Shown here: positions 25,195-33,268 of the stretch, one piece after another
Position numbering within the stretch: position 1 is the stretch's first letter
How the letters are laid out: the number at the start of each line of letters is the position of its first letter
Assembly: GCF_030161595.1 (NCBI RefSeq)
Contig: NZ_BSUM01000001.1
Span: forward strand, 2,542,001-2,606,000
Origin: Litorihabitans aurantiacus
GTDB lineage: Bacteria > Actinomycetota > Actinomycetes > Actinomycetales > Beutenbergiaceae
DNA length: 64,000 nucleotides
Direction of reading: 5' to 3'
Notes under the pieces: model-generated
Seen by the model: only the letters and a program-made list of their open reading frames with translations
Database searches by the model: none
What the model was told of the DNA's origin: nothing
Position numbers and translations under genes: made by a program

Positions 25195-26704
25195 CTAGTC
25201 AAGCCGCCGCCCCTCGCTGAACCGGCGGGCGGCCCGGCCGGACAGCGCGAGCAGCGCCAGGACGTCGAGCGCCACCACCATCAGAGACAGCCCGAGCACC
25301 CAGTCGCTGCTGTCGGTGAGCCACGCGACGAACTGCGTGGCCACCGAGACGCAGACGATCAGCAGGAGCGACAGCCGCGCGACGTCGCTCCCCCGCAGCA
25401 CGAGCACGCCGAGCAGCGCGGGCAGCAGCGTCAGCACCGCCAGGAGACCGAGCACGAGACCCGCACCGGCGCCCTGGAGCAGGGCGGTGTCCGCGCCCGG
25501 CGGTAGGGGGCGCCGTCGGCCAGGTCGGCCTCGATCACCGCCGCCCACGCCAGGATCGCGCCCAGCACCAGGGTGCGCACGAGCAGGATCACCGCGCCCA
25601 TCGTCACGGACGGCGGACGGCGACGCCGCGCAGGGGAACCCGCATCGAGCGGGACGTCGACCTCGAACGAGGAGCGCTTGCGGCGCGCGGAGCCGGGGCG
25701 AGGCTCGCGAGCCCGGGCACGCAGCTGGTCGCGGTCGATCGGCACGACGTCGGGCACCCGCGGCGGCTCCGGCGTTCGTCCCTGCGGGTCCGGGATGGCG
25801 ACGACGGGCAGGTCGCCGTCGGTGTGGACGGAGTCGCCGCCGCCGTTGCGCGAGTGGTAACCGGCGGAGAAGTCCGGCAGCACGTGGACCTCGAGGCCCG
25901 GGGTGCCCTCGGCGAGCGAGGCGACGAGGAAGTCGCGCTCGACGTCGATGTCCGCCTCGATCCGGTGCGTCACCTGGAGGGTGAAGAGCGAGAGCCCCAC
26001 GGCCCGGTCGAACGTCCCGGCCGCCAGCCAGTCCACCCGCGCGCCGCCCGGGAGCAGCCAGCCCGGGGGCAGCGCCAGAACCGCACGTGGTGCCGCTTGC
26101 CGGGCGTGCCGGCGACCTCCTGCTGGTAGGCGAAGTCCTGCTGCCTGCCGAACAGGAACAGCGGGCTCACCGGTGCCCGGGGGTAGCTGCGCCGCAGCAC
26201 GGTGGAGGTGACGATGCGCCAGCTGGAGCGGACGGTGACCTCGTCCGCGCGCGTCCAGCCCGAGCGGACCAGCGCCGCGTGCAGGTGGTCGGCCTCGCCG
26301 AGGAGTGCCACGTTGACGGGGTCGCCGAGGAGGCCGTCGCTCGTGCGCGTGCGACCGAAGAAGTAGTCGGGCACGTAGAGGTCGCTCATGATCCGGTGCA
26401 GCCGGGGCAGCACGAGGTAGGCCAGCAGTCCCCAGAACACCAGGAGCAGGGGCAGCGCCCACCAGCCGTGCCGGCCGACGTCGGCCAGCACGAGGATCGC
26501 CAGCCAGACCGAGGCGACGCCCGCGAACCCGAAGACGAACGCGTCGATCGCGCGGGCGAGGAGGCCACGCCGTCGGGCGGCGCGGGCGTCCGGTCCCCGG
26601 GCGTCGTGGGGGTCGCCCGGGTCGTGGCCGTCGACGGCGCGCGGACCGTCCGCGGAGGCGACGGTGTCGGCGTCGCCGTCGGCGGTCTCGCGGGCGTCGG
26701 GCAC
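25195..26704 (-). CDS. LssY C-terminal-domain membrane protein, two frameshifts
   Basis: Repaired length about 503 aa. Two membrane segments near residues 45-90 precede a long LssY_C-type domain: [68 protein letters not shown] and [14 protein letters not shown]. After a polar linker come several more helices ([20 protein letters not shown] and others). One base is missing at 26071-26075 and one in the GGGGG run at 25506-25510. The GTG start lies six bases after TAGCAT. The role of this domain is not known; the whole is an integral membrane protein. Confidence 0.75.
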
Positions 26705-26726
26705 CCCCGGATGCTACCGGCGGGGG

Positions 26727-27797
26727 CTACTCGCCCGGGTAGCGCACCCCCAGCTGGCGGCGGACCTCGTCCATCATCTCCATGACCTCGACCGACGCCT
26801 GCCAGGTCATCAGCGGGGAGCTCGTCTCACCGGCGGCGATGCGGCGTGCGGCCTCGGCCGCCTGGAACTGGAACCCGCCAGGGAACCGGCCCGCGAGCTC
26901 CACCGTGTCGGTGCCGTCGAACCGCGACAGGTGCACGTCGGTGGGGTTGTAGAAGGTGCGGTCGATGTCGATCCGGCCCGTGGTGCCGGCGATCGTGGCG
27001 TTGTTCAGCTGACCGGACTCGAGCGTGGACTGCGCGACGGCGATGCTCGTGGTGCCGTAGCGCAGCACGACGGTCTCGCCCCGGTCGACGCCGAGGTCGG
27101 ACAGCTCGCCGAACGCGTGGATCTGGTCCGGGACACCGAGCACCGCGTGGGCGAACGAGATCGGGTAGACACCGAGGTCGAGCAGCGCGCCACCGGCGAG
27201 CTCCGGGTTCCACAGCCGGTGCTCGGGGCCGCGCAGCAGGTGCTGGCCGTGCAGCGCGGTGAGCTGGACGACGTCGCCGATCACGCCCGCCGCCACCGCG
27301 TCCACGACGGCGCGGTAGTGCGGGAGGAACCGCGCCCACATGGCCTCCATCGCGAACAGCCCGCGCGACGCCGCGACGTCGAAGATCTCGCGGGCCTCGG
27401 CGGCGTTGCGCGTGACGGCCTTCTCGATGAGGACCGGCTTGCCGGCCTTCAGCGCGAGGAGTGCGTGGTCGCGGTGCTCGGAGTGCGGGGAGGCGACGTA
27501 GATCGCGTCGATCTCGGGGTCGGCCACCAGCTCCTCGTACGACCCGTAGGAGCGCGGCACGTCCATCTCCGAGGCGAACGCGGCGGCGCGGTCGGCGCTG
27601 CGGGAGCCGACCGCGGCGATCGTCGAGGCGGTGTGGGCCGGGACGTCGGTCGCGAACTTCCGGGCGATCCCGCCGGCGGCGAGGATTCCCCAGCGGATCG
27701 CCGGGGCGTCCTTCGGGTCGGGGTAGGAGCTCGCCGGGGCGAGGCCGGGCACGGTGGTGTCGGTGGTGGACGGGGCGGCAGCGGTGGCGTCGGTCAC
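26727..27797 (-). CDS. Gfo/Idh/MocA family oxidoreductase
   Basis: A 356-aa NAD(P)-dependent oxidoreductase of the glucose-fructose oxidoreductase type. The N-terminal Rossmann domain has IRWGILAAGGIARKFATDV and the EKAVTRNAAEA segment with the conserved Lys (EKA, usually EKP). The C-terminal domain has GGALLDLGVYPISFAHAVLG. Substrates are usually sugars or polyols; not determined here. The GTG lies six bases after TAGGCT, so it is probably leaderless. It is divergent from the repeat-flanked DUF559-type gene. Confidence 0.88.
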   Translation of the reverse strand: MTDATAAAPSTTDTTVPGLAPASSYPDPKDAPAIRWGILAAGGIARKFATDVPAHTASTIAAVGSRSADRAAAFASEMDVPRSYGSYEELVADPEIDAIYVASPHSEHRDHALLALKAGKPVLIEKAVTRNAAEAREIFDVAASRGLFAMEAMWARFLPHYRAVVDAVAAGVIGDVVQLTALHGQHLLRGPEHRLWNPELAGGALLDLGVYPISFAHAVLGVPDQIHAFGELSDLGVDRGETVVLRYGTTSIAVAQSTLESGQLNNATIAGTTGRIDIDRTFYNPTDVHLSRFDGTDTVELAGRFPGGFQFQAAEAARRIAAGETSSPLMTWQASVEVMEMMDEVRRQLGVRYPGE

Positions 27798-27870
27798 ACG
27801 GCAAGCCTAGGCCCGCGCGGGCGACCGCGCCCGGGTGCGGTCGATGCCGTCGGCGGCTTGCATGCTGATC

Positions 27871-27915
27871 GCCGCCTCGCGCAGGGCGGCATCGCCCACG
27901 CCCAGGGCGGCTCCG
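27871..27915 (-). repeat. Repeat element L1 left of the DUF559-type gene
   Basis: On the minus strand this 45-bp element has two units with CCCTG-GCG blocks exactly 21 bp apart. It matches element L2 at 38 of 45 positions but in the opposite orientation. Confidence 0.75.
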
Positions 27916-27975
27916 ACCGCCTCTGTCGCTGACCGAAGGTCGCAACCGTGGTCATCGACAGCGGGAGCGAGGAGG

Positions 27976-28020
27976 CGGAGCCGCCCTGCGCGAGGGTGAT
28001 GCCTCCCTGTGCGAGGCCCC
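27976..28020 (+). repeat. Repeat element L2 left of the DUF559-type gene
   Basis: Plus-strand copy: GCCGCCCTGCGCGAGGG followed 21 bp on by GCCTCCCTGTGCGAGG. It stands 60 bp from L1 and faces the other way. The two flank a spacer that also holds the upstream promoter side of the gene. Confidence 0.75.
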
Positions 28021-28071
28021 GTCGTCCACAGGGGACGACACGGACGGCTCCGCGCCCGTACGTTCAACCGC

Positions 28072-29076
28072 ATGAGCCCGCTCGACCGCATCAGACTGCT
28101 CGGCGGTGCCGCGCGATTCGCCGAGCTGGGCACGTCCCGCTACCAGCTCGCGCGGCTGGTCGAACGGGGAGACCTTGTGCTCGTCGATCGGGGTTGCTAC
28201 GCCCTGCCCGGGGCTCCGCCCGACATCGTCACAGCAGCACGCACCAACACGACCGTCGGTTGTATCTCGGCCGTCCAGATGCACGACCCGGCGTGCCCGG
28301 TCCGCGACCGCGTCACCCACCTGACGATCGACCGACGCCGGGGCCATCGGCCCCGCGTCGGAACCGGCACGCGCCTCCACTACGGCGCACCGACGCCGTC
28401 CGTCGAGATCCGGGGCACGGCGACCCGGTTGGCACCGCTCGAGCGGGCCGTGGTCCAGGCGGCGCAGTGCCAGCCCTACGACCAGGTCGTCACGATGCTC
28501 GACCACCTCGTCCACGAGCGCGGACCACAGCTCCTCGAACCGGTCCTGACCCTGCTCGGCCGCACCCGGCCGGGCCGCGCGCGGGCGCTCGCCTCGGACG
28601 TCGACGGCTCGTCACGCTCTCCCATGGAGACGGCCCTCCGACTGCACCTGAGGCGCGCCGGCCTCGCGGTCGCGGCGGCACCGGTCGTGCCCGGGGTCGG
28701 TGAGGTCGACTTCATCGTGGAGGGGGTGCTGATCGTCGAGCTCGACGGCTACCAGTACCACTCCGACCGGCTCGCCTACCGGACCGACCGTCGCCGCGAC
28801 CGGCAGGCGCTCCGTCTCGGACTCGCGACAGCGCGCTTCGCCTTCGAGGACAGCGACCCCGCGCGTGTTCTCCGCGAGATCGTGCCGATCTGTCGTTCGC
28901 TGCGTCGGACCCCGCTCGAGATCTCCGCCTCGGTCCCTGCCGACACCGTCGACCAGCTCGCCGAGCGGCGATCGATCTGGGTCGGCCCCTCGTCACGAGC
29001 CACCGGGTGGCGGCACCTGACCGGGGTCGACGCGCTCACAGTCCGCCGCGGACTGCCTGATCGGGTGATCTGGTAG
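28072..29076 (+). CDS. AbiEi-like wHTH plus DUF559 nuclease-fold protein
   Basis: A 334-aa protein, intact. The N-terminal part (residues 10-55, SRYQLARLVERGDLVLVDRGCYAL) resembles the winged helix of type IV AbiEi antitoxin-like proteins. The C-terminal part (residues 180-290) is a DUF559/Vsr-like PD-(D/E)xK fold: SPMETALRLHLRRAGL with a Glu, EVDFIVEGVLIVELDGYQYH with the acidic pair, and a basic helix RRDRQALRLGLA. No partner toxin is next to it. The ATG is seven bases after TACGTT (leaderless). It is bracketed on both sides by 21-bp-period repeats. Function is not established; DNA binding and cutting are inference. Confidence 0.78.
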   Translation: MSPLDRIRLLGGAARFAELGTSRYQLARLVERGDLVLVDRGCYALPGAPPDIVTAARTNTTVGCISAVQMHDPACPVRDRVTHLTIDRRRGHRPRVGTGTRLHYGAPTPSVEIRGTATRLAPLERAVVQAAQCQPYDQVVTMLDHLVHERGPQLLEPVLTLLGRTRPGRARALASDVDGSSRSPMETALRLHLRRAGLAVAAAPVVPGVGEVDFIVEGVLIVELDGYQYHSDRLAYRTDRRRDRQALRLGLATARFAFEDSDPARVLREIVPICRSLRRTPLEISASVPADTVDQLAERRSIWVGPSSRATGWRHLTGVDALTVRRGLPDRVIW

Positions 29077-29100
29077 CAGGTGCGGTCGCCCCCACGGCGA

Positions 29101-29144
29101 ACACCCGCGCCCAGGGAGGATCGACCCTCGCCCAGGGCGGCACG
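29101..29144 (-). repeat. Repeat element R1 right of the DUF559-type gene
   Basis: Minus-strand copy with two units, GCCGCCCTGGGCGAGGG and TCCTCCCTGGGCGCGGG, 21 bp apart, beginning 25 bp after the gene's stop. It is more diverged than L1 and L2. Confidence 0.65.
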
Positions 29145-29215
29145 ACACACCTGCCAGACCTCCGCCCGACGGCCTACCCGCAGGTCAGCAGGTGGCACCA
29201 CTCCGCCCCGACTGC

Positions 29216-29260
29216 CCGTGCCTCCCTGCGCGAGGGCACCGCCTCCCCGCGCGAGGCCCG
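29216..29260 (+). repeat. Repeat element R2 right of the DUF559-type gene
   Basis: Plus-strand copy: GCCTCCCTGCGCGAGGG and GCCTCCCCGCGCGAGG, 21 bp apart, 71 bp beyond R1 and facing the other way. It matches L2 at 35 of 45 positions. It lies 40 bp from the topA stop. Confidence 0.75.
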
Positions 29261-29300
29261 GCGTCGACGGCCGCCAGCGCCGGTGCCCGTCCCGCCGGGC

Positions 29301-32096
29301 TCAGGACTTCTTGGCGGGTGCCTTCTTGGCCGGAGCCTTCTTCGCCGCCGGCTTGCGGGCCGCGGGCTTGCGCGCGGCCGGCTTCTTGGCCGGGCCCTTC
29401 GCCCGCTTCTCGGCCAGCAGCTCGTACCCGCGCTCGGGCGTGATCGTCTCGACCGCGTCCTCCTTGCGCAGCGTGGCGTTCGTGGTGCCGTCGGTGACGT
29501 ACGGCCCGAACCGCCCGTCCTTCACCACCACCGGCTTCTCGCTGACGGGGTCGTTGCCGAGCTCCCGCAGCGGCGGCGTCGCGGCGGCGCGGCCGCGCTG
29601 CTTCGGCTGGGCGTAGATCGCCAGCGCCTCCTCGAGCGTGATCTCGAAGATCTGCTCCTCGGTGGTCAGCGAGCGCGAGTCCGTGCCCTTCTTCAGGTAC
29701 GGGCCGTACCGGCCGTTCTGCGAGGTGATCTCCACACCCTCGGCGTCCACGCCGACCACGCGCGGCAGCGACATCAGCTGCAGCGCCTGCTCCAGCGTCA
29801 CGGTCTCGAGCGACATCGACTTCAGCAGCGAACCGGTCCGCGGCTTCTGCTTCGCCGGCGCCTTCTTCCGCTTCGGCTTCGCGGCACCGGCCTCGCCGTC
29901 GGCAGCGGCGGGCTCCTCGGCCGGCGGATCCGGGATCACCTCGGTCACGTACGGCCCGTAGCGGCCGTTCTTCGCGACCACCTGGAAGCCGGTGTCGGGA
30001 TCGACGCCGAGCTCGACGTCGCCGTCGGCCCGCGTCTCGAGCAGCTCGCGCGCCTTCTCGGCCGTCAGCTCGTCGGGCGCCACGTCCTCGGGCACGGAGG
30101 CGCGCAGCGCGGCCCCGTCCGGCCCCGTCCCCTCCAGGTAGGGCCCGTATCGGCCCACGCGCAGCGTGATTCCGTCGCCGACGGGGATCGAGTTGATGTC
30201 GCGCGCGTCGATGTCGCCGAGGTCGTTGACCAGGCCCGAGAGCCCGGGCGCGTCACCCTCGCCGAAGTAGAACTGGGTCAGCCACTCCACGCGGTCCTGG
30301 TTGCCCGCCGCGATCCGGTCGAGGTCGGACTCCATGCTGGCCGTGAAGTCGTAGTCCACGAGCGAGCCGAAGTGCTCCTCGAGCAGCCGCACCACCGAGA
30401 AGGCGAGCCAGCTCGGGAACAGCGCCTGCCCGCGCCGCAGCACGTAGCCGCGGTCCACCACGACGGCGATCGTGGCCGCGTACGTCGAGGGACGCCCGAT
30501 GCCGCGCTCCTCCAGCGCCGCGGTCAGCGACGCCTCGGTGTAGCGCGGGGGCGGCGAGGTCTCGTGACCGTCGGCCGCGAGGTCGTCGTGCGCGACGGCG
30601 TCGCCCTCGCGCACGTCGGGCAGGCGCGCGTCCGCCTTTCCGCCCTTGCCGGAACCCGCGCCGTCGGCACCGTCCTCGTAGCGACCGGCGTCCTTGCCCT
30701 CCTCGTACGCGGCGAGGAACCCGCGGAACGTGATGACCGTGCCGGAGGCGGAGAACTCGGCGGCCGTACCCGTCGCGAGGGTGCCGGCCGTGGCGGAGGT
30801 GAGCTCCGCCGTCGTGCTCGCCCGCATCCGGACGGAGGCGGTGGAACCGCGCGCGTCGGCCATCTGCGAGGCGACGGTGCGCTTCCAGATGAGCTCGTAC
30901 AGGCGGAACTCGTCGCCCGAGAGCGCCTTGGCGACCTGCGCGGGGGTGCGGAAGTGGTCGCCCGCGGGGCGGATCGCCTCGTGCGCCTCCTGCGCGTTCT
31001 TGCTCTTGTTCGCGTACAGGCGCGGCGAGTCCGGCACGTACTCGGGGCCGTAGAGGTCCGCGGCCTGGCGGCGCGCGGCCGCGATCGCCTCGGTCGAGAG
31101 CGTCACCGAGTCGGTACGCATGTAGGTGATGTAGCCGTTCTCGTACAGCGACTGCGCGGTGCGCATCGCCGCGCGGCTGTTCATGCGGAGCTTGCGGCTC
31201 GCCTCCTGCTGCAGCGTGGAGGTCGTGAACGGCGCGGCCGGACGGCGCGTGTAGGGCTTCGTCTCCACCGAGGAGACGGCGAAGCTCGCCTCCGCGAGCG
31301 CGCTCACCAGGCCGTTCGCGGCGTCCGCGTCCAGGTGCACGACGGCGCCCGCGCGCCCCTTGAGCTGCCCGGCGTCGTCGAAGTCACGCCCGGTGGCGAC
31401 GCGCGTGCCGTCCAGGCTGGTCAGGCGTGCGCGGAACGCGGTGCCGGCGGTCTCGCCGCGGCCACCCGTGAACTCACCCGTCACGTCCCAGTAGGACGCG
31501 CTGCGGAACGCCATGCGCTCGCGCTCGCGCTCGACCACCAGGCGCGTGGCCACCGACTGCACGCGACCGGCCGAGAGGCCAGGTCCGATCTTGCGCCACA
31601 GGACCGGCGAGACCTCGTAGCCGTAGAGGCGGTCGAGGATGCGGCGGGTCTCCTGCGCGTCCACGAGCCGGGTGTCGAGCTCGCGGGTGGCGTCGAGCGC
31701 GCGCACGATCGCCTCGCGGGTGATCTCGTGGAACACCATGCGCTTGACCGGGACCTTCGGGTTCAGCACCTGCAGCAGGTGCCACGCGATGGCCTCGCCC
31801 TCGCGGTCCTCATCCGTGGCGAGGTAGAGCTCGTCGGCGTCCTTGAGCTTCCGCTTGAGCTCCGCGACCTTCTTCTTTTTGTCGGCGTCCACGACGTAGT
31901 AGGGGTCGAACCCCTCCTCGACGTTCACCGCGAACTTCTTGTACGGCCCCTTCTTCATCTCGGGCGGCAGCTCGCTCGGCTGCGGGAGGTCGCGGATGTG
32001 CCCGACGCTCGCCTCGACCTCGTAGTCCGACCCGAGGAAGGGCGTGATGGTGCGCGCCTTGGTGGGCGACTCGACGATGACGAGCTTGGTGGGCAA
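29301..32096 (-). CDS. topA: DNA topoisomerase I
   Basis: Relaxes negatively supercoiled DNA. The 931-aa product has the TOPRIM start LVIVESPTKARTI with the catalytic Glu, LATDEDREGEAIAWHL with the DxD pair, and the active-site Tyr in GYITYMRTDSVTLS. The C-terminus carries repeated GRYGPY segments (GRYGPYLEG, GRYGPYVTE, GRYGPYLKK, GRFGPYVTD) instead of zinc fingers, as in actinobacteria, and ends in a Lys/Ala/Pro-rich tail of about 30 residues. The TTG at 32096 was chosen because GGAAGG precedes it at seven bases and the product then starts in the normal place. The longer frame upstream is low-complexity. Confidence 0.95.
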   Translation of the reverse strand: MPTKLVIVESPTKARTITPFLGSDYEVEASVGHIRDLPQPSELPPEMKKGPYKKFAVNVEEGFDPYYVVDADKKKKVAELKRKLKDADELYLATDEDREGEAIAWHLLQVLNPKVPVKRMVFHEITREAIVRALDATRELDTRLVDAQETRRILDRLYGYEVSPVLWRKIGPGLSAGRVQSVATRLVVERERERMAFRSASYWDVTGEFTGGRGETAGTAFRARLTSLDGTRVATGRDFDDAGQLKGRAGAVVHLDADAANGLVSALAEASFAVSSVETKPYTRRPAAPFTTSTLQQEASRKLRMNSRAAMRTAQSLYENGYITYMRTDSVTLSTEAIAAARRQAADLYGPEYVPDSPRLYANKSKNAQEAHEAIRPAGDHFRTPAQVAKALSGDEFRLYELIWKRTVASQMADARGSTASVRMRASTTAELTSATAGTLATGTAAEFSASGTVITFRGFLAAYEEGKDAGRYEDGADGAGSGKGGKADARLPDVREGDAVAHDDLAADGHETSPPPRYTEASLTAALEERGIGRPSTYAATIAVVVDRGYVLRRGQALFPSWLAFSVVRLLEEHFGSLVDYDFTASMESDLDRIAAGNQDRVEWLTQFYFGEGDAPGLSGLVNDLGDIDARDINSIPVGDGITLRVGRYGPYLEGTGPDGAALRASVPEDVAPDELTAEKARELLETRADGDVELGVDPDTGFQVVAKNGRYGPYVTEVIPDPPAEEPAAADGEAGAAKPKRKKAPAKQKPRTGSLLKSMSLETVTLEQALQLMSLPRVVGVDAEGVEITSQNGRYGPYLKKGTDSRSLTTEEQIFEITLEEALAIYAQPKQRGRAAATPPLRELGNDPVSEKPVVVKDGRFGPYVTDGTTNATLRKEDAVETITPERGYELLAEKRAKGPAKKPAARKPAARKPAAKKAPAKKAPAKKS

Positions 32097-32238
32097 CTGC
32101 GGGCCTTCCGTTGCGGCGCGGGCCTCCCGACGACGGGAGGGGCGGACCTGGTGGTGCGGGGACGCGTCCGGCGCACCGTACCCCGAAGGAGGCGTCGATG
32201 CGCAAGCCGGGTGCGGCGGGTGTGGGTGGGCGTCGCCG

Positions 32239-33162
32239 TCAGCGCCGGGCGAGCAGCTGCGCCCAGGAGGACGCGGCCGCGGACCCCACGACGGCGGCGG
32301 CCGAGCCGACGTAGGCCAGGGTCGGACCGCCGCTCCCGACGGCGTCGGCAGCGGTCGCGTAGTCCGCCGCGCCATCGACCCCGGCGAGCGTGATCACGAG
32401 GGTCACGACGCCGGCCACGATCCCTACGAGCGCCACCGCGCCCAGCAGGAGCGAGGCGACCACGCGGCCCGGGGTCCCGGGGAACCCGTCGGCGGTGCGC
32501 CCGCTGCCCGGCACCACCACGAGGAGGGTCCAGGCCGTCACGACGGCGACGGCGGCGATGACGTCCGAGGGCCGGTGCCAGCCCAGGGACATCGTGGCGA
32601 CGGCGGTCGCGGCGGTGTACGCGCCGCCGAGGATCGCGACGAGGGGCCGCGCGGGGCGCGGGGCGACGAGCAGCAGCGCGGCGGCGACCGACGCGGCGAC
32701 GGTGGTGTGGCCGCTCGGGAGGGAGTTGGCGAGGTCGGGCAGACCCGGCAGCTCCTGGCGGACGACGAAGTCCTCCTTGATGCCCTGGGTGGAGATGTTG
32801 GCGCCGACGACGATCGCGACCGCCCGCCCGGCGTCCCCCCACTGGCGGCGCAGCGCGGCGATCGCCACGACCACCACCATCGCCGCCACGAGGAACGGGA
32901 TGCTCACGACGCCGAGGACGAGGCTGCTCAGCGGTTCGAGCTGGTCGCGGCCGCGCTCCGAACCGCGGAAGGCGAGCTCGTCGACCCACAGGCCGTCCCG
33001 CCCCTCGACGAAGAAGCGGGCGAGTGCGACGACGGCGGCGCCCGCCACGACGGCACCGACCAGGCTCCAGACCCACCGGGTGGCGCGCTGGGTGTTCACG
33101 GCGCGCGACGCGGCGTCGGGGCGACGCTGCCGCGCCGGCGGCGGGACCTGGACCGTGCTCAT
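32239..33162 (-). CDS. PAP2-type membrane phosphatase
   Basis: A 307-aa integral membrane protein with six or more helices and the three PAP2 motifs: KEDFVVRQ (motif 1), the LPSGHTT segment with Ser-Gly-His (motif 2) and SLGWHRPSDVI with the nucleophile His and its Asp (motif 3). Motif 1 ends in Gln where Pro is usual. Relatives dephosphorylate phosphatidate, undecaprenyl pyrophosphate or similar lipids at the outer membrane face. The ATG lies six bases after TACCGT. Confidence 0.87.
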   Translation of the reverse strand: MSTVQVPPPARQRRPDAASRAVNTQRATRWVWSLVGAVVAGAAVVALARFFVEGRDGLWVDELAFRGSERGRDQLEPLSSLVLGVVSIPFLVAAMVVVVAIAALRRQWGDAGRAVAIVVGANISTQGIKEDFVVRQELPGLPDLANSLPSGHTTVAASVAAALLLVAPRPARPLVAILGGAYTAATAVATMSLGWHRPSDVIAAVAVVTAWTLLVVVPGSGRTADGFPGTPGRVVASLLLGAVALVGIVAGVVTLVITLAGVDGAADYATAADAVGSGGPTLAYVGSAAAVVGSAAASSWAQLLARR

Positions 33163-33268
33163 CCCCCTACGGTAGGGCGGCCCTCCGACGTCGGTGGTTC
33201 CCGGGGCGTGGCCGACCGGTCCGGGTGGTGCAGAGATCTCGTGAAGGCGGTGCCGTCCGCCTCCCCGG

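Noticed and set aside
29283-32393. A 1036-codon open frame opposite topA
   Set aside because: Shadow of topA for the same reason; no domain can be seen.
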